Origin: Cellvibrio japonicus Ueda107
GTDB taxonomy: Bacteria > Pseudomonadota > Gammaproteobacteria > Pseudomonadales > Cellvibrionaceae
Direction: 5' to 3'
Length of the DNA stretch: 64,000 nucleotides
NCBI RefSeq assembly: GCF_000019225.1
Contig: NC_010995.1
Coordinates: 3,914,501-3,978,500, forward strand
Every line of letters starts with the position of its first letter. Position 1 is the first letter of the stretch. The notes under the pieces are model-generated. The model worked only from the letters and a program-made list of their open reading frames with translations. It did not search any database and was not told the origin of the DNA. Of the stretch, positions 44,013 through 53,100 are shown in pieces. The translations under genes were made by a program, and so were the position numbers.

Positions 44013-44084
44013 AAAAATATCGGGAGAAATTTTTAACGTCGCCACGCGACGACCCACAAGGTGACTGCCGGGAACAGCAGGCCA
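44013..44084 (+). repeat. Palindromic intergenic repeat, copy B
   Basis: It runs AAAAAATATCGGGAGAAA, TTTTTAACGTCGCC, ACGCGACGAC, CCACAAGGTGAC and GCCGGGAACAGC. It matches copy A block by block, with GTCGCCACGCGAC against GTCGCGTAGCGAC as the central palindrome. Its last block is decayed relative to the GCCATGGATGGC end of the other copies. Confidence 0.6.
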
Positions 44085-44085
44085 C

Positions 44086-44160
44086 AAAAAATTGCCAGGA
44101 GCAATTTTTGACGCCGGAAACGGCGGCCCCGCAGGGGTGGCTGCCATGGATGGCGGCCAC
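44086..44160 (+). repeat. Palindromic intergenic repeat, copy C
   Basis: It runs AAAAAATTGCCAGGAGCAA, TTTTTGACGCC, GGAAACGGCGGC, CCCGCAGGGGTG and GCTGCCATGGATGGCGGCC. It follows copy B directly in the same orientation. Each block is itself palindromic while its base content differs, showing compensating changes that keep the stems. Confidence 0.65.
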
Positions 44161-44161
44161 A

Positions 44162-44185
44162 AAAAAAACCCCGGAAAACCGGGGG
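44162..44185 (-). terminator. Minus-strand terminator between MATE and epimerase genes
   Basis: CCCCGG (44170-44175) and CCGGGG (44180-44185) pair around AAAA. Read on the minus strand the hairpin is followed by eight T residues (44162-44169). It may end transcription from the MATE gene, whose stop is 215 bases upstream, or attenuate the epimerase gene. Confidence 0.75.
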
Positions 44186-44264
44186 GAGAAAAAACACAAC
44201 AGCGGGCTATGGCTTTCAAGCCTGACTATCACAGTTAGGTCGGGGATAAACTCGGCACCGAACC

Positions 44265-44278
44265 TGTAACCGATTACT
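44265..44278. promoter_or_regulatory. Operator-like motif TGTAACCGATTACT
   Basis: This near-palindrome (TGTAA-N4-TTAC) matches a second site at 44330-44343 at 13 of 14 bases. The form resembles LacI-family operators of sugar genes. It lies upstream of the epimerase gene. Confidence 0.5.
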
Positions 44279-44329
44279 GATAAAAAATCAAAGCTGGAAG
44301 GCCTTAGCGGGATGCAGTATGGCAAAAAA

Positions 44330-44343
44330 TGTAACCGATTACA
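44330..44343. promoter_or_regulatory. Operator-like motif TGTAACCGATTACA
   Basis: The half-sites TGTAA/TTACA are perfectly palindromic around CCGA. The site is 65 bases from its partner, about six helical turns, which would suit looping or cooperative binding by a LacI-type repressor of the epimerase gene (inference). Confidence 0.55.
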
Positions 44344-44399
44344 ACATCAAGTGACAATTTTGATGACCCGTCTGCAAAATCTCCCGGGTTAAACCCATC

Positions 44400-45719
44400 T
44401 CAGGTTTTCGCCTGGCGCAAGCGGGGCAGGTACAACCCCATAAATACGGCCCTGGCAATCACATACGCAATAAAGGCGCACCAGAGCCCCTGGTTAGCGC
44501 CAATGGCCACCCACCAATAGCTCAATCCCAAAAATACCAACAGGGAATACACCGCGGTATTGCGCATCGCCCGGCTTTGGGTGGCCCCGATAAAAATGCC
44601 ATCCAACTGGAAGGCCACAAACGAACAGAGTACATAGAGTGCCGCCAAAGGCAGGAACCGTTGCGCTGCCGCCTGAACCTGGGCATCCGGGGTCAGCCAA
44701 CCTATCGCATAAGGCCCCACGAAGAACACCAAGGCCGCCAGCCCCAGTGCGGTGATCGCCGACAATTCCGTCGCGACACGGATCACCCGATCAAACAAAG
44801 TGCGATTGCGTGCCCCGATAGCTCGCCCCACCAGGGACTCAAGGGCAAAGGCATAGCCATCCAGGAAAAATGCCGACAGGGAAATAAATTGCAGCAACAC
44901 ATGATTGGCAGCGAGGGTGACATCGCCAAAGACCGCACTTTGATTCACAAACCAGCCAAAGCCGGCCAACAGGCACAGGGTTCGCCACATGATGTCAGTA
45001 TTGGTATTCAGGGTATCGAGCAGCGCCCTGGCATGCCGGATACGCGCCCAGGGCCAGGATGACTCCCTTAGCCCGATGCCCAGCACATCCAATAACACCT
45101 TAAACCCCACCAGGAAACACAGCCATTCCGCAATCAGGGTACCCAGGGCAATCCCCTGGATACCCCAACCGAAGCCCATCACAAAAAGCACATCCAGGCC
45201 CAGGTTCACCCCGTTCAGGAGCAACTGCAGCCCCAGGAGCACACGGGTTTTTCCCAGCCCGATCAGTGCCCCCATCACGGCATAATTGGCCAGTACGGCT
45301 GGCGCACCCCAGATTCGCCAATCCCAATAAAGCACAAACTGCTGCTCTACGCTTTCGCTGGCACTCAATAACCAGAGCGCGAAATAACGCAGCGGCACTT
45401 GCAGGAACAGCAGCAATACCCCGATGGCAACCCCCATAAACAGCGCCCGGGCAAAAGCCGCACGAACCTCTTCATCATCACCGGCACCCGCTGCCTGCGC
45501 CGTAAAACCGCTGGTGCCCATGCGCAGGAAACCAAAGCCCCAATACACAAAACTGAACACCAGCGCGCCCAGGGCAATACCACCAAGATCCACCAGCGAA
45601 CCACCGTGACTAATCACTGCCGTATCAACCAGGCCCAATAAAGGCGTAGCCGCATTGGCCAGGATAATAGGTATTGCCATACGCAGAATGGCGCTGTGGC
45701 TGGTGGGTATGGGAGTCAT
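44400..45719 (-). CDS. MATE-family efflux transporter (DinF-like)
   Basis: This 439-residue inner membrane protein has about twelve hydrophobic helices and the MATE landmarks PLLGLVDTAVISHGG in the first helix region, GFLRMGTSGFTAQAAGAGDD, and FQLDGIFIGATQSRAMRNT in the C-terminal half. It is nearest the DinF branch of cation-coupled multidrug/antiporter proteins. The substrate is unknown. The start at 45719 gives the normal length for the branch; no strong ribosome site is seen. It stands alone. Confidence 0.9.
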   Translation of the reverse strand: MTPIPTSHSAILRMAIPIILANAATPLLGLVDTAVISHGGSLVDLGGIALGALVFSFVYWGFGFLRMGTSGFTAQAAGAGDDEEVRAAFARALFMGVAIGVLLLFLQVPLRYFALWLLSASESVEQQFVLYWDWRIWGAPAVLANYAVMGALIGLGKTRVLLGLQLLLNGVNLGLDVLFVMGFGWGIQGIALGTLIAEWLCFLVGFKVLLDVLGIGLRESSWPWARIRHARALLDTLNTNTDIMWRTLCLLAGFGWFVNQSAVFGDVTLAANHVLLQFISLSAFFLDGYAFALESLVGRAIGARNRTLFDRVIRVATELSAITALGLAALVFFVGPYAIGWLTPDAQVQAAAQRFLPLAALYVLCSFVAFQLDGIFIGATQSRAMRNTAVYSLLVFLGLSYWWVAIGANQGLWCAFIAYVIARAVFMGLYLPRLRQAKT

Positions 45720-45843
45720 ATCAAGGACTATCTGACAGCGGGACAGGTGAGGAGAATATTTACATCATCCAATGACAACGACCTAACGGATAGAGTAGCA
45801 AGGCTCTATCCGGTCGGAATGAATAACAAAATCCTAAATTTAA

Positions 45844-46158
45844 CTAGGGGCGAATCAGGATAGTTATTGCTCTGGGGGCATACCCCAAACACCCACTCAC
45901 TTTTACCATAACCTCTTTTCCCGACATTAAAGCAGCCAATGCAACACTCAACATAGCTTTGCCACCGGCAGTTGAAACATCAATTAACGCCCTGTCGTTA
46001 TGGGTACAATTTTGACTGGGGATAGTTGCTTCAACATAAATATCGTGAACATCCACACTACGAGACTCAATCTGCCTAACTTTAGTCCAAGGTGTGGCAT
46101 CAACGGCATAGGTCGATATAGAAAACAATAAACAGAAGGCTAATATTAGTTTCTTCAT
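45844..46158 (-). CDS. Small secreted protein of unknown function
   Basis: This protein of about 104 residues has a signal peptide (MKKLILAFCLLFSISTYA) and a mature part of about 85 residues containing two Cys (SQNCTHNDRAL, VSGCLGYAPRAI) that may form a disulfide. It was not recognised. The segment DVSTAGGKAMLSVALAALMSGKEV is like a short lattice of small residues seen in periplasmic small proteins near toxin loci. It lies at the edge of the RHS locus, downstream of the immunity candidate, in locally AT-rich DNA. An ATG one codon upstream (46161) is equally possible. Confidence 0.65.
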   Translation of the reverse strand: MKKLILAFCLLFSISTYAVDATPWTKVRQIESRSVDVHDIYVEATIPSQNCTHNDRALIDVSTAGGKAMLSVALAALMSGKEVMVKVSGCLGYAPRAITILIRP

Positions 46159-46178
46159 CATAAAAAATCCTTAAAAAG

Positions 46179-46328
46179 TCAATAATTAGAATTCATTCTG
46201 CCAATAAGCCTATTTCTTATATTGCTCAACCACACCTTACACTCATCACCAATCTCATCCAAGGTATACGCATCAACACTCTCAATTAAAGACATATACC
46301 CTCCCATCCGTTCTGCAAAAATATCCAT
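46179..46328 (-). CDS. Short open frame, possible immunity-gene fragment
   Basis: A 49-codon frame reads MDIFAERMGGYMSLIESVDA and ends IRNRLIGRMNSNY. It is acidic and helical, with no signal peptide, in the 354-base gap between the small secreted protein and the SMI1/KNR4 gene. A stop lies seven codons before the ATG. No ribosome site is obvious. It could be a real small protein or the tail of an older immunity gene displaced during toxin-tip exchange. The rest of the gap (46329-46515) shows nothing recognisable. Confidence 0.35.
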   Translation of the reverse strand: MDIFAERMGGYMSLIESVDAYTLDEIGDECKVWLSNIRNRLIGRMNSNY

Positions 46329-46515
46329 GAAGTCAACACATTTCGATCATGCATTTACTCATAGCTACACCCACACCACGACAATTTTCCAACTGGGGAT
46401 TTATTGTGGAGTAAGGTGTTTGGTGTTGACGGCAGAGTAACGAACAAACCACACCTTTTAAAAACAAAACCCCGGGTAGCGAACTAGCTGGAGAATATGA
46501 TTTTAAATGAACAAG

Positions 46516-47109
46516 CTATGATCCCTTTATTTTCGACGGAATAAATACAGATATTTCACCAGCTTTGTATTTTTCATTTAACACAGCAATTTCTGAAGAT
46601 AGCCACGTATCAAAATCTGGCCATTCCTTAATCACATGAACTCCATCCTTTGCAGAAAAGCGAATAGCTTTTCCCACCTCATTTAACAATACATAAGAGC
46701 CATCTGATTTATACCACGCGACAACGACATCAGTTCCTTGAGTACCATTAATACGAGCGCTTACATTGGGAATGGTTACCGAGGATGGATAATCATAAAC
46801 ATCTGCATTAGATTTTTTTTTGATAGGTGTGTACCCCATAACACGGAGCGAACCCGAAAAAATCATTAAGCCATTAGCAAAAGAAAGAAAAGCTTTAAAC
46901 TGTTCAGGAATTTCACGACCCAATATTTGAGTAAGCTCATCAAAATCACGATTATTCAATGGCGGATAAACCACATTAACGTAAGCTCTAGGTGCTATAT
47001 GGGGAGCGTGTCCAATTAATTGGGTTCCCATATCATTTTGAGTTTCACCGAGATGAGCCCATCCTTTCAATGGGCCCAATATTTTCTCATTAAAAAAAAT
47101 CTTATCCAT
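46516..47109 (-). CDS. SMI1/KNR4-family protein, probable RHS immunity protein
   Basis: This 197-residue cytoplasmic protein carries the SMI1/KNR4 (SUKH) core: LTQILGREIPEQFKAFLSFANG and LMIFSGSLRVMGY, then a C-terminal FDTWLSSEIAVLNEKYKAG. SUKH proteins are common immunity partners of polymorphic nuclease toxins. AGGAT lies 5 bases before the ATG. It starts 42 bases downstream of the RHS gene on the same strand, the standard place for the cognate immunity gene, so it probably neutralises the C-terminal toxin domain of that protein. Confidence 0.82.
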   Translation of the reverse strand: MDKIFFNEKILGPLKGWAHLGETQNDMGTQLIGHAPHIAPRAYVNVVYPPLNNRDFDELTQILGREIPEQFKAFLSFANGLMIFSGSLRVMGYTPIKKKSNADVYDYPSSVTIPNVSARINGTQGTDVVVAWYKSDGSYVLLNEVGKAIRFSAKDGVHVIKEWPDFDTWLSSEIAVLNEKYKAGEISVFIPSKIKGS

Positions 47110-47151
47110 ATTAATCCTGTTTTTGACATTTAAAAAACAAGCACTTTTAAA

Positions 47152-50100
47152 TTATTCGCTTGGACAATTTAACTCTGCACAACCAACCTTAGGAACCGAA
47201 AATATAATTGTCGGATCGGGAATTTGTGAAAGGAGGTCCAGTCCATCAGCGATAACACCAAGCGCTATAGCACCAATAGGGACTTGAGTGCCGCCATTTT
47301 CGGCATGTTTTGCCTGATGATCGGCTTTCTCCATGAAGGTAATGTTGTCTGGATTTTTAGCAATGTCAATCTTTTCTTCAAGAGTTTTTCCTGAGCTAAC
47401 AGATGGCTCATGATGACCATCCATATTTTTCAACTTACCAGTTTCTAAAAGCTCTGTCTTTCTATCATCCGACAAATTGGATTTGCTCTCTCCAGTCTCC
47501 TTGAGTTGTTGTCTTTCCTGCTTTAACGCTTCACGGCGCCCCTGAGCTTTAGCATTTTTTATTTGTCGTTTTGCTTCTTTACGAAGCTCTTTCGCAGCCT
47601 CTTTTAAAAATGGTTTTTTTGCATTTTTTCCTGTTGGGTCGATCTTATTAAGCGGATCATTTCCCACATAAGCATAAAGATTCATCTGATCTTTATACCC
47701 GATAGGATCCGTCTGCAAGAAACGCCCTAAGCCGGGATCATAGTACCGTGCACGATAATAATACAATCCAGTCTCTGGATCTAAGCGCCTTCCGGTATAA
47801 CGGAATGGAAAACCTGCTGCACTATTTACCTCACCATAAGGGCTATAGGTGTAAATATTATTCGATGTAACCTGCCCGCTGGCATTGGATACCGCAATAA
47901 CCGAGCCTTGGTGATTGCGGTGGGCATAGCTATAGGTATTGGCAGCCACATCTTGCATGGCAATAATTTCATCTACATTCTTTCCATAAATAAACCGCTT
48001 ACTGGGTGTACTGGTGTTGGCGGCATATTCCGCAATTTCGTGATCGCCATCGGACAAATAATCCGTAATAGTGCTAACACCTCCCTTAACAACCGTTTTT
48101 TGTGTACGGCGTCCGTTAGCATCGTACGTATAATTTGCCACCAATGCACCCTGTGGACCAGCAGCACCAATATTCGCTTGCAATAAGCGATTTTCCGCAT
48201 CGTACTGGAACGTCCCCAGCTGTCCAGTTGTCAGGTTGCCAGCCTTGTCATAATTAAAGGCAACACCACCAACACTGGTGTATTGGTTTAGCTTATTGAC
48301 ACCATATAACTTTTCAGTAGTTGACGGTGCACGCCAATGAAAACTGCGATTACTGAGCGAGGTGCTGATGAGTTGCGCCGCTGTATTAAAACTATAGGTG
48401 TATTTAACATTATTACTTCCACCGACAAATTTATGCTCGATAAAATCCAAATCACCATCTTTCTGGATTTGATAATCCGATACAGCGCCATTACCGTAGG
48501 TAACCTTATCAAGGTTACCCAGATCGTCGTAATCATAATCTGCCAGTTTGAGCGAGCCGGCATTGACCTGATCAATGCGATTTAATGCATCGTATACATA
48601 TTTAACTGTGTAATTATCGGGCCAAACTATTTCGCTACGATTGCCAGCAGCGTCATAACGATTAATAACCTTACGCACCACACCAGAGGATCCAATTTTC
48701 TGGCTAGACTCTGTAACACCGCGATCTGCATAATCGTAGGTAAAGGTTAAGGTATTTGGATTCAGGCCTGTTTGGCTAATGGCTGTCGGTTTACCAAACA
48801 CATCATAACTGGTGTAATTGACGGTATATAAAGAACTGCCAGCCCCCACCGTTTTGACATCAACCAGAGAAGGATTGGCATTCGAGTTTTTATAGGTATA
48901 GCTAACCGTTTCACCACGGCGATTAACCTTGGTTTTTACACCTCCGCCAGGCCAGTACTCAAATTGCTCGTAGGTAATACCATGGGGAGATTCGTTGGGG
49001 AAAGTAGTCTTCCAGAGCTGCCCATAGGCATTGTATTGAACCGTTGTCTGCTTGTTTGTGTTATCCAACACGCAATCACTATTAGGATCTGAATCTGCAC
49101 TGTTGTATGCAGTCACCAGCCCCAAAGCATTGTATTGCAAATGTTTATAGGTACGCTGCAAGCCTGTACCCCAACCATCACGCTGGCAAATAAGCTGGCC
49201 AGCACGATTGTAATCGTAACGCCTAGCCCGCCCCATGGGGTCTGTACTTTTTTCCAGTAATCCTCGTGCATCGTAATCAAAATATTGGGTATCACCATCA
49301 GCGTCTTTTAGCCATACCATCCAGCCCAAAGGATTGTAACCAGCTGTAACCTCACTGGTGCGCGCATTGCCATCCACAAGAATAGAATTGAGCTGTCCCC
49401 CCAGGGTATAACCAAAAGTAGTTTTGGTATTTTGTGCATCCCAGCGGAATTTCAAACTTCGATCAGCATTGTATTGCGCACGGGTGACATTACCATTTGG
49501 ATCAGTCAACTTACTGACATTACCGATGTTTCCATAAACGGCATCATTATATTCTGCCGTTGTTGTAATCTTTCCAGAGCCGTCTGGCTTTTGGACGGTA
49601 TAATTGGTGAGGTTACCATAGCTGTCATAAGTCAGCGCTATGTGCCTGACGCTGCTCTCTTTAATTAATTTAGGCAGCCCCATCCAGTAGTTTTCATAGT
49701 TTGTTGTCAGACCTGTTGCATGATTCGTCGATTGCTCCAGGACACCTGTCGTAACATTGTACTGGTTTGTTACCGATACTTGAGAAGTGGTTCCCTCTGC
49801 ATAACGAAAGGTTTCTGTTTTCAGGAGGTTGTAAACAGGTTGCCAGGTTCGACTAATAACTAAGGGTTGATCTGCATCGGGCGCCCCAATCTTGGGGTAC
49901 AACATTTCTTTGGTAATATTAGAGCTGGCGTCATATTGGAAAACCTCACGTTTCGAAAAACTCCCATTATAAGCAGTATATCCAGGCAGATCGGATGGCC
50001 ATGGATGTGCGAGGTTACTAATCGCTCGTAGCGCTACTGAAGACTCGAAAATACGTCGATCTACAGCACGATGAGTATTATCGTGCGCAGTCACCGTAAA

Positions 50101-53100
50101 GTGATTCATGGCATCTTTTTGATAGACGGTATTCCCCGTATTATCAAAATAATCGATAGTTTTTGAGTCAGCGATATCAACTTCAATATTGGCATAACCG
50201 GGTAACACACCCCAGCGATATGCATTATTCCAATTTGAACTTTCATTTTTGCGCAAGTCAACGGCTGTAACTTGCCACAAATTATTGTAATGATATTGGA
50301 CAATTGGGTTATCGGTATCTTCCGGAGAATAGATCGCCTCCAATGCCTGGCCATGCAATATCAATTTGCCAGCCTGGGCAGGATTTGCCAGCTTTGCAAT
50401 CCACTGCTTTCCATCAGATTTGGTTATAGCTATGCTGTTTTCACTGATGTTCTCACTGACAGATGCACTGCGAGAGCCACTATTAATGGTAAGGTTGTAG
50501 CCTGTATCTGGATGTCCACCATGAACAAATGAGAGTGTTCGCCCCAGATTATTGCTTATAGCTGTTAATTGTTTGAAACCATTGTACGTATAATTAACCT
50601 CCACCCCTTTATTATTAGAATATTGCACAAGCGGATGCCACGGATTTTTAGCTGAGCAATCAAACCGTGAGGTCACATAGCTACGTGCATTGTATTTTTC
50701 CTTATCACCATTCTTAAGTGTTCGAACAACATCACCAATAATTATTCGTGAATATCCCGATCTTAACCACTCAATATCATTCGGGTTCGGCGGGGAGGAT
50801 GTACTAAGATTACAACTTTGGCCTACGCCCGACGGCGCCAGATTCCGGGTAAGTGATACAGTCACTGACTCTGGTGAGCCCGGTTTGGCATAGAAATAAC
50901 CATCGGCATGACGAACATATTCATCAGAGCCATTAGGGCTGCTGATATTAACGGTACTCTCCAGTACTTGATCTGCCAACCATTTTGCAATAAGTGCATT
51001 AAACACATGCAGGTCTTGCCGGCCCGAGTGGCTAATATCCAACAGTGCCATTACTGCAGCAACAGCATAGGAGGCTTCCAGAGGGGTTCTCTTGCCCAGC
51101 AAATTAATACTGTCACTCACAAAGCTGGCACTACCGGCATTGGTTACTTCGAATTGACGCTCAATACGCTTCCAGAGTCCAGTATTCGTACCCGGTGTTA
51201 AGGTGGCGGTAAACTCAGGCTCACCTCGTTTGGTTTTGATGGCAATGTCCGCCGACAGCCCATACGGAAATTCCGGCCCGACAGAAATAATTGAATTAAA
51301 GTTATAGGCAACATCGCCAGTATTCTTCTGTACTCCATGCTCTATCTTTTGACGGCTATCGGGTTTAGGGGCTTCCAATTTGCCGCCATCCAAGGTTGGT
51401 GCAGCACGGGTACCGGAACCTCCACCGCGATTCATACCGAAATAATCCACCATATAGTGAACGTAATCACCGGTTTGGTTATTTTCGGCATACATAGCAC
51501 TGCCGTATTGCATACCCAGGTCAGCCACGTAGTTATAACCAGCTACACATCCTGTACAACTGTTGTAAAATCTCGACCATACAAACTCGCCTGGTCCCAT
51601 AACGGCAACGCCTGGCATAATAATTTTGTAGCCTTTATTTTTATAGGCGGTAGCAACCTCAACCATTTTATCGGCGATAACCCCACCGCTTTGCTCCAAA
51701 TTAATACTGATAGTCGTGCCTGCGCTGGTCTCAGGTGCAGTAAAGATCGTCACATTCGGACGTGGAATAGTTGCTCCCCCTGAGTATTGTCCGAAGGAAA
51801 CATCATTCGCTACGCCCCAGGCAAAACGATGTGTTGTTGAATAAGCATCAACACCTCCATTAATACGTTGGGTAACCTCACCCTCCAGGCTTGCCAGCAA
51901 CCAGGACAAGGCCCGGCCAACACCGGAGCGAATTGGGTTTGCGGGATAAGCCTGGGACGCCTGTAGTGTTGTATTTTGGGTCACCACAAAATTGTTACAG
52001 TTGCCACTAACGTTGTAACCTGCTCCAGCCGTCAAACTACAGTTTTGTGTTGACCCGCTGTAGGTAATAGTTTTTATGATTCCATAGCAACTTAATTGAT
52101 AAACTGCCACAACACCGGACTGTGAATGCACCAGGTTCCATGTACAACCCGAGGTACTCACTACTTGGGGAGGAATATTTTGAATATCATCCGGATACAA
52201 CACATTAATTGGCTCTTTGGGCGTATAACTCATGGCCGCATCAAGGCTTAATTCCAGTGACTGCTGAGAAACACTGGCAACACCTCCTGCAGGCTTATCA
52301 ATCTTGACCAGCGTTGATGCCAAACCGACTGTATGATGATGTTCAATATTGGCTTTACCCAGCGCAGCAACAAATTGCGTACGTTGTGTTTGTTCATACA
52401 GATACTCACTGGCGACAGGTATGATCTGCTGCCACCCCATTGCAAAATCTGACAGGATAGGATTTCCATTCTCCGCACCGAAGCTACTGGTATAACGGGT
52501 TTCTTTAGCTTGTTGTTGATGGCGTTCAGCCAATGCCTTACCCGCATTTCCAAGCCCGAGAACGAGCGTATTGGGCATCCTGCAATTGAGTAAAAACCTG
52601 GAGGTGTTATCCATATAGCTGCTGGTCGTTCCCGCCTCATTCGCAGACAGGTAAGGGTGGTCGACCTTAACCTCAACAACCATGGATGCAAATTGTAGAT
52701 AACTGCGATGAACCTCTGTGAGGCCATCAAACACCATATGACAATAGATATTGTCATAATCGTAAGCGTTGGCATGAGCTGGCGGTGCAAATGAAATCGT
52801 AGCGCCATAAGTTTCATCTGCAAAAAAATTGAACACTTTAGGCGAAACAGTATTGTTGGGCGTAGATAGTTGTGAAAGGGTTAGCTTTGTTCGCAAACGA
52901 TCAGGAATAGACTCAACAGAATTGATCTGCTGACCAGAATACGCAAGGCCAGTCAAATCACCGGCCGTAGCATTAACGATTTTTTCAGTGATGGTATTTC
53001 CCCCCAGCACATCCAGACTGGATTGATTCGGATAATTATTTTTTACATTCTGATAATAAGTCTGGGCAATTCCATTCAGTGCATTATTAAGACCGGAAAT

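Noticed and set aside
42662..44160. The repeats as a CRISPR array
   Set aside because: Copies are palindromic, in mixed orientation, unevenly spaced and separated by a gene. No cas genes are present.
42662..44160. The inverted repeats as the ends of an insertion sequence carrying the epimerase gene
   Set aside because: There is no transposase and no target-site duplication was seen. The repeats are internally multi-palindromic, unlike IS ends.
43920..44325. Minus-strand frames of 99 and 130 codons upstream of the epimerase
   Set aside because: They read through two repeat copies and a terminator, have no ribosome site and no homology signal.
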